Shown: positions 15,473 to 25,623, numbered from the stretch's first letter. The stretch: DNA of 32,397 nucleotides from an uncultured Ruminococcus sp. (GCA_947177345.1 CAMWUB010000001.1:1-32397); one strand, 5' to 3'. The notes: generated by a model not told the origin, from the sequence alone. A program made the numbers and translations.

Positions 15473-18400
15473 AAAAGAAAAGTATGAGCTTACTGAAGTG
15501 CAGTTAGCTTATGTTATCGGAAGAAGCGATAATATGTATCTCGGTGGAAATTCAACTCATTTTTACTTTGAGGTAAATATGACAGCCGATATAAGCAGAT
15601 TTGAGACTGCACTTAATAAGGTTATAGAAAAACAAAGTATGTTGAGGAATGTTGTTTATGATGACGGAACACAAAATGAATATCAGGGAAATACCTATTT
15701 TACTGTAGAAACTGTTGATGTATGCGGAAATGAGGCTTTTTCAGAATGCCCACAGCTTTTAAGCCACAGAGAAAAAGCCTCACAGAGAGTATTTCCTCTG
15801 AATACATGGCCAATGTTTGAAATAAAGGCATTTTCCTATGGTAATGACAAATATGTTCTTGCCTTGGATTTTGACATGATTATTATGGACCGTTTCAGCA
15901 TAGATATTTTTCTTACAGAACTTTATAATTTTTATTCAAATCCAGATAATGAAAACGTTGGACTTAATCATACATTCAGGGATTATATTTCAGATAAAAA
16001 AGAATATAAAAAACTGAATTATGACAGTGACAAGGTATTCTGGAATGATATTATTACATCACTTCCGCCTGCTCCGCAGATTCCGCATAAAGAAGATATT
16101 CCGTCGGGAAGTCGTTTTTCCAGTAAGGAATTTATCATATCTGCTGAAAAATGGAACAGTATTAAAGAAATTCTTCACAGCAGAAGAATAACTCCATCGG
16201 TATTTGTTCTTGTCTGCTATGCAAAGATGCTTTCAATGTGGAGCAATCAGTCATCACTTACTATAAATATGACCGCCGGAAAAAGAAAAGTCGGCAGAAA
16301 AATATATAATGATGTCATAGGCGATTTCACAGAACTTCTGCTGATAGATTTTGATTTTATGAATGATTCAGACAGTAAAGCATATTCTATGCTTGAAATG
16401 TGTGAAACTACACAGTCCAAACTCAGAAAATATATGAAACATGATTCTTTTACAGCAATTGAGGCTATGAAAGAATATTCAAAACTTAATAACGGCACAG
16501 CGGATTTCTATTTTGCGTTCACCAGCCGTATAACTGATAATACATCGGAGGTATACAGTGAGCTTTTCACCGAAAGAGGCTATCAGATTAGTCAAACTCC
16601 GCAGTTGCTCATAGACTGTCAGGTATCGGAGCAGGACGGCGAACTTTATCTCCGCTGGGATTATATTGAGATGGCATTTGATGAGAATTTTCTTGATGAT
16701 ATGTATAGGACTTTTGCTGAATACGTTTTGCAGGGAATTGAGGCAGAAAGCCATGTATTATATGAACTGGAAAAGGCTATAGAAAAATATAATTCAACCA
16801 GACAGGATATTCCGTCATGTACTCTTCAGGAGCTTTTCAGGCATCAGGCTGAAAGAACTCCCGACAAAACCGCTGTATATGCAGATGGGGAAAGTCTCAG
16901 ATATAAAGAACTTGACGAAAAAGCCACTGTTGTTGCATCATATATTGTGGAAAATTTTGGCATCGGAAAAAGAATATGTGTTCTTGCTGAAAGAAATGTT
17001 ATGACTATAGTTAATATAGTCGGAATCCTTAAAGCAGGCTGTACATATATTCCGATTGACTCTTCCTATCCGGAGGAGCGAAAAAACAGCATTATCAAAC
17101 AAAGTTCTGCTGTCGCACTGCTTGGTACAGATTTCTATGAAAGCATTAAAGATAATGTAACAATACTTTCGGAGGCTGTCAGGGGCATAGGAAACAGCAA
17201 TGATGAGGCTTATATAATTTACACGTCCGGCAGTACCGGAGAGCCTAAGGGCGTTGTTATAACTCATGACGCTGTATGCAATACTGTACAGGATATAAAT
17301 AAAAGATTTTCTATAACTGAAAAAGATTGTATTATAGGTATATCTTCATTCTGCTTTGACCTTTCAGTCTATGATATTTTCGGTGCGTTAAGTACAGGTG
17401 CGGAACTGGTTATAGCAAAAGATATCTTTGATACTGAAAATATCAAAAATCTTATGAAAGAATTTAATGTGACGTTCTGGAATACTGTTCCGTCTATTAT
17501 GGAAATGCTTATAAACAGTATAGAGTCCGGCGAAAAATTCCTGCCTCTGCGGAACGTTTTTCTTAGCGGTGACTGGATACCGCTTAGACTTCCGGACGAA
17601 ATAAAGAAACATTTCCCGAATGCCTCCGTAACAAGTCTCGGAGGTGCTACAGAGGGTTCTATATGGTCAATTTATTATCCGGTTGAAAAGAATAACTCCT
17701 CATGGAAAAGTATTCCATATGGCTATCCTCTGACAAATCAGCAGATGTATGTGCTTAATTATGACGGCAAGCCTACGCCTTTCGGAGCAGTAGGGGAGAT
17801 TTGCATAGGCGGACGCGGGGTAGCCAAATGCTATCAGGGAATGGAAAAACTGACGGCTGAAAAATATACACTTCATGAAAAATATGGTCGGATATATCAT
17901 ACGGGAGATTTCGGTGTTTTTCACCGGAACGGGTGTATTGAGTTTATGGGACGCAAGGACTCTCAGTTTAAGATTAGAGGTTTCCGTATTGAATTAGGAG
18001 AAATTGAATCTGCCCTTATGAAATGCGAAAATGTAAGAGAAGCTGTTGCAGATGTATTTGTAAACAGTGCGGGAACGCAGTATCTTTTAGGTTATGTTGT
18101 ATTGAATGATGAAAGTGCAGAGTTTGACGAAGACAGTATGAAGAAAACTATCGGAAATTATCTGCCTAAATATATGATGCCTTCACATATTTATGAACTG
18201 AAAAATATCCCTCTGACCTCAAACGGAAAAGTGAACCGTAAGGCACTTCCGAAAAAGATTGAGAATATAACTGCTGAATATATTGCTCCTTCTACTGAAA
18301 CAGAAAAATTAATTGTATCTTTAGTTGAAAATATATCCGGATGTGAAAATGCTGGCATAAATGAAAGCTTGTTTGATTTGGGAATTGATTCGGTAAAAGC

Positions 18401-21400
18401 CATACGCATGGTTTCCAAAATCAAGGAAAGCGGATACAGCATTTCGCTGACGGAATTATATAAGCATGATAATATAGGAAGTATGGCGGAATATCTTGCC
18501 AGCATGAAACCGGCGGTTGAAAATCATGAAAAAACTTTTGAAATTGCACCTTTGGACAAGTGGAAACCTTTTAGGCTCACGCCTCTTCAGGAGTCATATT
18601 TTATCGGCAGAGTAAATAGCCGGAATAATTCGTCTGTCTTTACCGGCGGATATATTGAGCTTGACTGTAATGAATATAACCATGATAAAATGCAGTTCTG
18701 CATCAGAAAAATTATAGCAAAGCATGATATTCTGAGATGTTCAATAAATGATGACGGAACACAGCAGTTTCTTGAAACAGTTGATGTATATAATATAGAG
18801 CTTGATGACCTTACATCGCTTAGTGAAAGTGAAAAGCAGAAGGCACTTTCAGTTTCAAGAAAACAGGTATCAGAAACAAAAACAGATTTGAAAAAACCTC
18901 CACTTATTTTTATAAAATCTTCGCTTATCGGAAAAGAACACGCAATAATGCACATATATCTTGACGGACTTATACTTGATGGCTGTGGAACAGAGCTTTT
19001 TATTTCGGAGCTGGCAAGTCTTTATATCAACGGAAAATATATGTATGATTCTGTAGACGTTACTTTCAGGGATTATGTCCGTTATCTTGAATATCAGCGT
19101 ACTACAGAACAGTTTCAGACAGATAAGGATTACTGGAAATCACGCATATCTGATATGCCTGAAAGTGCATCGCTTCCGCTTTTGAAATCTCCTGATGAAA
19201 TTACAGATGCAATAAGCGGACAGATACCATGTAGTATTTCAATTGAAGACTGGGATAAACTCGGCATGATAGCAAAAAAATACAGAGTCACGACTTTTTC
19301 AGTGCTTTTTACAGCGTTTGCATATGTAATGTCAAGATGGAACAACAAAAAGCGTTTTCTGTTGAATATCCCGGCGTTTGACGTTCCGGATTTTCATAAG
19401 GATTATTTCAAGGTAATGGGTGTGTGTTCGTCATTCCTGATTGTAACGATTGAGATTAACACAAATAAAAGCTTTCTGGAAAATGTAAAGAAAATTCAGT
19501 CCCATATTCTTGAGCTGAAAGAACACAGCACCTATTCCGGCATGGATGTTGTACATGATATTTACAGAATGAACGGAAGAAACGATACTGAGTCACTTGT
19601 GCCATTTGTTTTCGGAATGGTAATGGAAACCGGAAAAAATGACAGCAATATTCCGGAAGACAAGCAGAAACTTATAAAACTAAGCTATCAGGAAAATCGT
19701 ACGGCTAAAATACTTATAGATATAAACACTATAAAATACGAAAATCATATTGAATTCAACTGGAATTATCTTGAGGGTGTACTTGACAGGAAAATGCTTT
19801 CTGAAATGGCTTCGGCACAGATTGACATTATAACAAAAGCTGTAAATTCAGAAAATTTTTGGAATACGTCTGTTAATATCAGTCTTCCCGAAAGAGACAG
19901 AAAAGTTATAGAACAGGCAAATAATACGGAAAGTAATTTTGATTTTGTATCAATGCCCGTTGTTATTGAAAAAAGCATAAAAGAATACAGCGACAAACCA
20001 TATCTTAATACTATTGATAAAAGCTATACATATTCGGAAATTGGTATACTATGCCGGAGATTTGCGTCGATGCTCTTGGAAAAAGGCTGTTGTGCGGGAG
20101 ATTACATTGCAGTGCATATGGAAAAATCAGCGGAGCAGATTATTGCTATTCTTTCAATAGCTATGACAGGTGGTGTTTATGTTCCTGTTGAATATAATTA
20201 TCCTTTCAGGCTGGCAGAAAAATGTTTTCGAAATACCGGCTGTAAACTTATGATTGTTTCAAGGGAAAAATCAGCGGATTTTGAAAAATCAGGAATTGAT
20301 ATAATTGTTCCTGATTTGAATGCCCTTCCGGCAGATAACGTCTTTAAAGTAAGCCCTACAGATGAGGAAAGTCTTATTGCAATAATACATACTTCTGGCT
20401 CTACCGGAGAACCTAAGCCGGTAATGGTAGGACAGAAGGGACTTTTAAACAGCCTGATATTCACTAACCATAAATTCGGAGTATCTGCTAATGATTCGGC
20501 TATTGCCCTTACAAATACCGCACATGATATGTCAATGTATGATATTTTCGGAATGCTTATGGCTGGTGCTTCATTGACTCTTCCGTATGAAAAAGACGCA
20601 AAAAATCCGCGGGTATGGATAGAACTCATCAGAAAATACGGCGTTACTATATGGAATTCTGTTCCGGCAATGCAGGAAATGCTCCGGTCTGTTATCAGGG
20701 ACGAACAGTTAAAAGATATAAGCACTCTCAGGCTGATAATTCACGGGGGCGATTATCTTAAGCCTGCTTTGGCACAGTGGATACATGACAGCATAAAAAA
20801 TGTCGTTCTTGTAAATGTCGGCGGTCCTACAGAAACTACTTTATGGAATATTTTTCATATTGTCAGCGAAGAGGATATAAATTCAAGAAATATACCTTAC
20901 GGCAAGCCGATAAGCAATACAAAATATTATGTTCTTAATGAAAATCTTGAAAAGCTTCCAATAGGTGTTTCAGGCATGATGTACTGTGCCGGTGTTGGGG
21001 TGACTAAAGGTTACTATAATAATCCGGCTCTTACAAGTGAAAAGTACATTATTTTACCTGAAACTAACGAGAGAGTATACAGGACAGGCGATATGGGAAA
21101 ATACCGCGAGGACGGAACGCTAATGTTTATGGGGCGTGAAGATAATCAAGTAAAAATTAACGGAAAGCGTATCGAGCTTAAAGGAATTGCTTCTGTTATT
21201 ATGGAATTTGAAGAAGTAAATGAATGTGAAGTATTTGTCATAAACGGCAATGAAATAACAGCATATTATACAGCAGATAAAAAAATTCGGGCTGATATTC
21301 TCAGAAATCATACTGCCTCTCTTCTTCCGTCATATATGATTCCGAAACATTTTGTATTTGCAGACAGAATAATATGCAAGCCTAACGGAAAAGTCGATAA

Positions 21401-21698
21401 GCAGGCTATGATTTCAGCCTATGATGTCGGGACAGACAATGTAAACACTGAAAACATTGAAAATCTTGATGAGATTGAACAGAAAATCCTTGATATTTAC
21501 AGAAGGGAACTGAATATTGAAATCGATGCTGATACGGATATTTATATGGCTGGGGGAGACTCAATAATGATTCTCAATATGATACCACTGATAAAAGAAA
21601 TGTTCAGTATTGAAATGGAGTTATCAGAAATTTTCAGTTTTACGACTGTCAGGGAAATTGCTGATTATATTAAAGAAAGTATGGTCGATAAGCAGTGA
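15465..21698 (+). CDS. Two-module NRPS: Cy-A(Cys)-PCP-Cy-A-PCP
   Basis: The 2077-residue synthetase starts with a cyclisation domain: LTEVQLAYVIGR, then DMIIMDRFS (Asp137, Asp142, Ser145; the DxxxxDxxS that replaces HHxxxDG). A1 has YTSGSTGEPKG (586) and A10 Lys922; the binding-pocket residues read D L Y N F S L I W K (Asp632 first), one change from the classic cysteine code DLYNLSLIWK. PCP1 is Ser976. Cy2 has LTPLQESYFIGR and DGLILDGCG (Asp1167, Asp1172). A2 (TSGSTGEPKP at 1643) reads D M Y N I G V L W K, with Lys1976 intact; its substrate is not clear. PCP2 is Ser2033. There is no oxidase, methyltransferase, reductase or terminal TE domain, so rings should stay at thiazoline or oxazoline level unless a trans enzyme acts. 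No loading domain: module 1 must accept an acyl group from an upstream carrier. Confidence 0.95.
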   Translation: MDKKEKYELTEVQLAYVIGRSDNMYLGGNSTHFYFEVNMTADISRFETALNKVIEKQSMLRNVVYDDGTQNEYQGNTYFTVETVDVCGNEAFSECPQLLSHREKASQRVFPLNTWPMFEIKAFSYGNDKYVLALDFDMIIMDRFSIDIFLTELYNFYSNPDNENVGLNHTFRDYISDKKEYKKLNYDSDKVFWNDIITSLPPAPQIPHKEDIPSGSRFSSKEFIISAEKWNSIKEILHSRRITPSVFVLVCYAKMLSMWSNQSSLTINMTAGKRKVGRKIYNDVIGDFTELLLIDFDFMNDSDSKAYSMLEMCETTQSKLRKYMKHDSFTAIEAMKEYSKLNNGTADFYFAFTSRITDNTSEVYSELFTERGYQISQTPQLLIDCQVSEQDGELYLRWDYIEMAFDENFLDDMYRTFAEYVLQGIEAESHVLYELEKAIEKYNSTRQDIPSCTLQELFRHQAERTPDKTAVYADGESLRYKELDEKATVVASYIVENFGIGKRICVLAERNVMTIVNIVGILKAGCTYIPIDSSYPEERKNSIIKQSSAVALLGTDFYESIKDNVTILSEAVRGIGNSNDEAYIIYTSGSTGEPKGVVITHDAVCNTVQDINKRFSITEKDCIIGISSFCFDLSVYDIFGALSTGAELVIAKDIFDTENIKNLMKEFNVTFWNTVPSIMEMLINSIESGEKFLPLRNVFLSGDWIPLRLPDEIKKHFPNASVTSLGGATEGSIWSIYYPVEKNNSSWKSIPYGYPLTNQQMYVLNYDGKPTPFGAVGEICIGGRGVAKCYQGMEKLTAEKYTLHEKYGRIYHTGDFGVFHRNGCIEFMGRKDSQFKIRGFRIELGEIESALMKCENVREAVADVFVNSAGTQYLLGYVVLNDESAEFDEDSMKKTIGNYLPKYMMPSHIYELKNIPLTSNGKVNRKALPKKIENITAEYIAPSTETEKLIVSLVENISGCENAGINESLFDLGIDSVKAIRMVSKIKESGYSISLTELYKHDNIGSMAEYLASMKPAVENHEKTFEIAPLDKWKPFRLTPLQESYFIGRVNSRNNSSVFTGGYIELDCNEYNHDKMQFCIRKIIAKHDILRCSINDDGTQQFLETVDVYNIELDDLTSLSESEKQKALSVSRKQVSETKTDLKKPPLIFIKSSLIGKEHAIMHIYLDGLILDGCGTELFISELASLYINGKYMYDSVDVTFRDYVRYLEYQRTTEQFQTDKDYWKSRISDMPESASLPLLKSPDEITDAISGQIPCSISIEDWDKLGMIAKKYRVTTFSVLFTAFAYVMSRWNNKKRFLLNIPAFDVPDFHKDYFKVMGVCSSFLIVTIEINTNKSFLENVKKIQSHILELKEHSTYSGMDVVHDIYRMNGRNDTESLVPFVFGMVMETGKNDSNIPEDKQKLIKLSYQENRTAKILIDINTIKYENHIEFNWNYLEGVLDRKMLSEMASAQIDIITKAVNSENFWNTSVNISLPERDRKVIEQANNTESNFDFVSMPVVIEKSIKEYSDKPYLNTIDKSYTYSEIGILCRRFASMLLEKGCCAGDYIAVHMEKSAEQIIAILSIAMTGGVYVPVEYNYPFRLAEKCFRNTGCKLMIVSREKSADFEKSGIDIIVPDLNALPADNVFKVSPTDEESLIAIIHTSGSTGEPKPVMVGQKGLLNSLIFTNHKFGVSANDSAIALTNTAHDMSMYDIFGMLMAGASLTLPYEKDAKNPRVWIELIRKYGVTIWNSVPAMQEMLRSVIRDEQLKDISTLRLIIHGGDYLKPALAQWIHDSIKNVVLVNVGGPTETTLWNIFHIVSEEDINSRNIPYGKPISNTKYYVLNENLEKLPIGVSGMMYCAGVGVTKGYYNNPALTSEKYIILPETNERVYRTGDMGKYREDGTLMFMGREDNQVKINGKRIELKGIASVIMEFEEVNECEVFVINGNEITAYYTADKKIRADILRNHTASLLPSYMIPKHFVFADRIICKPNGKVDKQAMISAYDVGTDNVNTENIENLDEIEQKILDIYRRELNIEIDADTDIYMAGGDSIMILNMIPLIKEMFSIEMELSEIFSFTTVREIADYIKESMVDKQ

Positions 21699-22363
21699 AA
21701 GTATTTTTATTTGCACATTCAGGCGGAAACGTCTGGACATATTCAAGGCTTTTCAGTTCGGTTGAGGGTCATGAATTTATACCGGTTGAATTGCCAGGAA
21801 ATGTTTCAAGATTCAGGGACAAACTGCCTAATAACTTTGAAGGTTATCTTGAAACTGCATATCAGATAATAATGCAGAAAGTTGACTATGACGAGGAAAT
21901 AGCTTTATTCGGGCATAGTTTCGGCGGATATCTGCTTTATGACCTTTCGCTCATGCTTGTCCCGAGAGTAAAAAGAGTTATAATATCATGCAGTACGCCG
22001 TTTCATAGATATACTCTTCCGCCTGAAAGTATCGATTACAGTTCGCTTTATAATTTTCCGGTCAAGCCCGATAAAAAGATAGTTGAGGTTTTCAACCCGA
22101 TTATAAGGCATAAAATTGAACTTATAGATGCATATAAGGAAAGATTTAGCTGTAACTCTGATATAAAGCTTTCAGATACAAAGGCAACTCTTATATATGC
22201 CTCCGATGATATTATGACAGGTTATATTTATGAATGGTCAAAATATTTCGGCGAAGGAAACTGTGAGATTATAAAATTTGACGGCGGGCATTTTTATTGG
22301 ATGGAAACCGAAGAAAACAAGAAAAAACTTTGCAGATTAATTGCAGAAAGGTTGAAGAATTAA
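21695..22363 (+). CDS. Type II thioesterase (Ser nucleophile)
   Basis: A 222-residue alpha/beta hydrolase of the thioesterase class with FAHSGG near the N-terminus, nucleophile Ser75 in FGHSFGG, an Asp at 171-172 in YASDD, and His199 in DGGHFYW. It starts on a GTG that shares four bases with the NRPS stop codon, so the two are translationally coupled. It could hydrolyse stalled thioesters from PCPs, or release the final product, since the synthetase has no TE domain. The pathway thus has two free-standing hydrolases with different nucleophiles. Confidence 0.88.
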   Translation: MKVFLFAHSGGNVWTYSRLFSSVEGHEFIPVELPGNVSRFRDKLPNNFEGYLETAYQIIMQKVDYDEEIALFGHSFGGYLLYDLSLMLVPRVKRVIISCSTPFHRYTLPPESIDYSSLYNFPVKPDKKIVEVFNPIIRHKIELIDAYKERFSCNSDIKLSDTKATLIYASDDIMTGYIYEWSKYFGEGNCEIIKFDGGHFYWMETEENKKKLCRLIAERLKN

Positions 22364-22596
22364 TGAAAGTAAATAAAGAAGAACTCCGTAAACTTATTGC
22401 AGAAGTTCTTGAAATGGAAGCTGAAGACATTGATGATGAAACAGATTTCAATAAAGACCTTGCTATAAATTCACTTCAGATGCTTGATATGGTAGCTGAA
22501 ATAGAGGATAACTATGACCTAATCATTGAGCATAACGAAATCAGAAACATGACCAACATAAACAAAATCGCTGAGGCACTCGAAAAACGCATATGA
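22363..22596 (+). CDS. Acyl carrier protein 2
   Basis: A 77-residue carrier protein with Ser37 in DLAINSLQMLDM, where Asn replaces the usual Asp before the modified Ser. The start ATG at 22363 overlaps the thioesterase stop by one base (TAATG), and the stop overlaps the following KS start by four (ATGA). An in-frame start further upstream would lie inside the thioesterase gene. Its position in front of the KS/KS-like pair suggests it carries the growing chain of that type II system. Confidence 0.88.
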   Translation: MKVNKEELRKLIAEVLEMEAEDIDDETDFNKDLAINSLQMLDMVAEIEDNYDLIIEHNEIRNMTNINKIAEALEKRI

Positions 22597-23792
22597 ACAG
22601 AAGAAGAATTGCTGTTGTTGGTCTCGGCGTAATAAGTCAAGCTGGTTGCAATAAGGAAGAATTTTTTGAAAATATTCTGAGTGGTCAAAAGCATGAGACT
22701 GAATTTATTCCGGAAAGAATTACACAGTCATACTGTCGTAAGTATGATATGATTGACAGGAATATTCTTCAAACTCTTGAAAAAGAGCGTCTAACGAAGA
22801 ATGAAAGGAACACTCTGGGGCTTTGTGCGAAACTGGCGGTATTATCTGCCGATGAGGCTTTAAAGGATTCAGGAATTATTATTGATGAAATTAATGCGGA
22901 ATTGGTTTCAGTTCTTATCGGTTCGGCTTATGGTGAAAATTACAGCTATGAAAAATTCACATCTTCTGATGCAAGAGTTTACAGTAATACTGATATTTCT
23001 TCGTCTGTGGCAAGACATATCGGTGCAGCCGGAGAAATTTTCACTAATATCAATGCCTGTGCCACCGGAAACACAAGTATTGCTTATGGCTGTGAACTTA
23101 TTTACAATAAAAGAGCTGATATAGTTGTTGCCGGAGCTTCAGATGTTTATTCAGAACTGCTTTATGGAGGGTTCAGCAGAATAAAAGTTTTGTCGGGCAA
23201 TGTGCAGAAACCTTTTGATGTAGACAGAGATGGAATAATTCTCAGCGAAGGAGCAGGTACAATTATATTAGAGGATTACGACCACGCTGTAAAACGAGGG
23301 GCATATATTTACTGTGAAGTTCTCGGAACAGGAATGAGCAATGACGCATATCATATGGTTGCTCCCGACCCGACGGCAAAAGGTGCAGTTTCAGCTATAA
23401 TGAATGCACTTGAGGACTCAGGTTGTTCTGCTGGTGATATTGACTATATATCACTGCACGGAACGGGCACTCAGGCAAATGACATATGCGAAAGTCTTGC
23501 CCTGAAAAAAACATTTGGTGATTATGCCGGAAGAATATATGCAAGTTCGTTAAAAGGTTTGCTGGGGCATAGTCTCGGAACGGCTTCTATGCTTTCATCT
23601 GTAAGCTGTGTGATGAGTATTGAAAAGGGTATGATACCTTTTACTGCAAATACAGAAAATCCTATAAGCGAATGCCCCGTGAAACTGGTTATAAATGAGA
23701 GTGTAAAAAAAGATTTGAATATAGTTATGAATAATGCTTTTGCTTTCGGAGGAAGTAACTGTATAATTATTTTCGGTAAATGCCGGAACTGA
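22593..23792 (+). CDS. Type II ketosynthase (FabF/KS-alpha-like)
   Basis: A 399-residue KAS II-type enzyme with all catalytic residues: Cys156 in NACATGNTS, His289 in LHGTGTQAND, Lys321 and His326 in SSLKGLLGHSLG, and a typical GGSNC end. It is followed by a homologous protein that lacks these residues, the arrangement of KS-alpha/chain-length-factor pairs in type II PKS, including highly reducing ones that make polyenes or fatty-acyl chains. Together with ACP2 and the two downstream SDRs it forms a minimal type II elongation set. No dehydratase of the hot-dog family is in the window, so full reduction would need housekeeping FabZ and an enoyl reductase. Confidence 0.9.
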   Translation: MNRRRIAVVGLGVISQAGCNKEEFFENILSGQKHETEFIPERITQSYCRKYDMIDRNILQTLEKERLTKNERNTLGLCAKLAVLSADEALKDSGIIIDEINAELVSVLIGSAYGENYSYEKFTSSDARVYSNTDISSSVARHIGAAGEIFTNINACATGNTSIAYGCELIYNKRADIVVAGASDVYSELLYGGFSRIKVLSGNVQKPFDVDRDGIILSEGAGTIILEDYDHAVKRGAYIYCEVLGTGMSNDAYHMVAPDPTAKGAVSAIMNALEDSGCSAGDIDYISLHGTGTQANDICESLALKKTFGDYAGRIYASSLKGLLGHSLGTASMLSSVSCVMSIEKGMIPFTANTENPISECPVKLVINESVKKDLNIVMNNAFAFGGSNCIIIFGKCRN

Positions 23793-23816
23793 TTATTATT
23801 ATGAAAAGAGGTTGTT

Positions 23817-24884
23817 ATGAGAGCATTGGGAATAAGCTGTGAAAGCTACATTTCTTGTTTCGGAAGTTCGTCTGAAAAGCTGCATCAGATGCTTTTTTGC
23901 CGGAATGCAGCAGCAAATACAGGCAGTTCGGCAGACCTTAGCGACATGGCAGAAAGTCCTGTTTACAATATTACTGATGGATTTGAACTTTCTGCCCGAA
24001 TGCTTGCACTTACTGTATATAGTTCAACAGAAAAATTCAAAGCAAAGTTCAGCAGTGCCGATATTGAAAGTTTCGGGATTTCGGCCGGCTGTGTTTTTGG
24101 AAGTGTAAAGGAAACGGAAATTGCTGACAGGAAAGTAAACGAAAAAGGTCTTAGGGGAATAAGCGTTAAAAATATGCTGAACAGTGTGCCGTGTGGTTCG
24201 TCATCAAAGTCGGCTATTGTCAGTTGCCTCAGAGGTGAGAACGTTATAAACTGCAACGGCGTGACAGCTTCAATTGACTCACTGATTTATGCTTCCGACC
24301 GTATTGAAAGAGGCATCTGTAAGGGAATGGCAGCAGGCGGTACTGAAGAAAACAATCTGCTTGTAAGACTTGCGTCATCTGATTTGAAAAATGTCACACT
24401 AAGTGAGGGAGCAGGTTCTGTGATAATTCATGATGCGGCTTGTGGTGCTGATTGTTATATGCTGGGAAAGGGAAGAAGTTTTTCACCGGAAAATAATTAT
24501 TCCTCTGCATTGATATCAGCCGTCAGCAAGGCAATAAAAAGCATTGAAGATTCTGATAAAAAAATTGACCTTGTTATATGCGGTTTCAATTCTGATGAAG
24601 AAAGTGACAACGCCCGTCTTTCCGCAATGGAATACTGTTTCGTGAAAACAGGAGTCCGCTGTTACTCTGCTAAAGGAATTTTCGGAGAAGTTGCCGGTGC
24701 AGATGGTATACTTGCGGTTATTGCCTCAATGGAAATATTACGCTCACAGAAATTTCCGTCAGATTGTATAAATATAGGGAATGTTTCAGAATGCAGTGAA
24801 ATAAAGAATATTCTTATTGCTGATGTTGATAAATGTGGTCTGGCATCTTGCGTTATTTTAGGAAAGGAAATCTATTATGGATAA
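23817..24884 (+). CDS. Catalytically dead KS-like protein (chain-length-factor-like)
   Basis: A 355-residue thiolase-fold protein recognisable from LSEGAGSVIIHD and GIFGEVAGADGILAVIASM, which align with the preceding KS. All three catalytic positions are lost: Val149 stands where the KS has Cys156 (NGVTAS against ACATGN), the HGTGT loop is replaced by FNSDEES, and the second active-site His is Glu in FGEVAG. It is about 45 residues shorter than its partner. Known KS-beta/CLF proteins lack the Cys and form heterodimers that fix chain length; that is the most likely role, though the Val and the very low conservation are unlike classical CLFs, which have Gln. It overlaps the next SDR gene by 8 nt. 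Confidence 0.75.
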   Translation: MRALGISCESYISCFGSSSEKLHQMLFCRNAAANTGSSADLSDMAESPVYNITDGFELSARMLALTVYSSTEKFKAKFSSADIESFGISAGCVFGSVKETEIADRKVNEKGLRGISVKNMLNSVPCGSSSKSAIVSCLRGENVINCNGVTASIDSLIYASDRIERGICKGMAAGGTEENNLLVRLASSDLKNVTLSEGAGSVIIHDAACGADCYMLGKGRSFSPENNYSSALISAVSKAIKSIEDSDKKIDLVICGFNSDEESDNARLSAMEYCFVKTGVRCYSAKGIFGEVAGADGILAVIASMEILRSQKFPSDCINIGNVSECSEIKNILIADVDKCGLASCVILGKEIYYG

Positions 24885-25620
24885 TAGAAGTGTTGTTATT
24901 ACAGGGGCTGTTCAGGGAATAGGGCGTGCGGTGGTGCTTAAGTTTGCCAATAACGGATATAGCGTTGCAATAAATTATCGTAATCCCCTGAAAGAATCTG
25001 AGGCAAAAGCACTTGCAGAAGAATGCAGTAAAATTTCCGGAAGAGAGGCTATTGCAATCTGTGCCGATGTTTCTGTGCCGGAAAACTGTAAGTTTCTGAT
25101 TGATGAAACTGTCAGAAGATTCGATAAAATAGATGTTGTTGTAAATAATGCCGGAATAATGAAATACTCGCTTTTACATAGAATGAGCGATGAGGATTAC
25201 AGGCAGATGGTATCTTCAAATCAGGACAGTGTTTTTTTCATGATGAAATATGCCGGAAAGCATATGCTGAAAAAAAAGAGTGGTTCTATTGTGAATGTAG
25301 CGTCTGTTGCCGGAATATACGGCTCGTCTGCATTGTCGGTATATTCAGCCACTAAGGGTGCTGTTATAGCTATGACAAAGAGTGCGTCAGTGGAATTTGC
25401 ACGTAAAAATGTAAGAGTAAATGCTGTCGCTCCGGGGATGGTAAACACTCCTATGACGAATGATTTTACAGCGGAGGAAAAAGAAAATATGAGCAGTAAT
25501 ATTCCGGTAGGAAGGTTTGCCGAGCCGCCGGAAATTGCAGAGGCGATATACTGGCTTGCGTCAGACGAATCTTCATATATTACTGGTCATGTCATGGAAA
25601 TCAGCGGAGGACTGAAATAA
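24877..25620 (+). CDS. SDR ketoreductase 2 (FabG-like)
   Basis: A 247-residue classical SDR with TGAVQGIG (9-16), NNAG (90-93) and the Ser143, Tyr156, Lys160 triad. NYR after strand two suggests NADPH. Its ATG lies inside the last codons of the KS-like gene with GGAAAGGA upstream. The position right after the KS/CLF-like pair and ACP2 suggests it reduces the 3-oxo groups made by that pair. Homology to SDR 1 (9288) and SDR 3 (26363) is clear but moderate, so these are old paralogues rather than fresh duplicates. Confidence 0.9.
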   Translation: MDNRSVVITGAVQGIGRAVVLKFANNGYSVAINYRNPLKESEAKALAEECSKISGREAIAICADVSVPENCKFLIDETVRRFDKIDVVVNNAGIMKYSLLHRMSDEDYRQMVSSNQDSVFFMMKYAGKHMLKKKSGSIVNVASVAGIYGSSALSVYSATKGAVIAMTKSASVEFARKNVRVNAVAPGMVNTPMTNDFTAEEKENMSSNIPVGRFAEPPEIAEAIYWLASDESSYITGHVMEISGGLK

Positions 25621-25623
25621 TTT

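Noticed and set aside
15465..21698. Reading the two NRPS condensation domains as ordinary peptide-forming C domains
   Set aside because: Both lack HHxxxDG and carry DxxxxD with the LTxxQxxYxxGR start typical of cyclisation domains.
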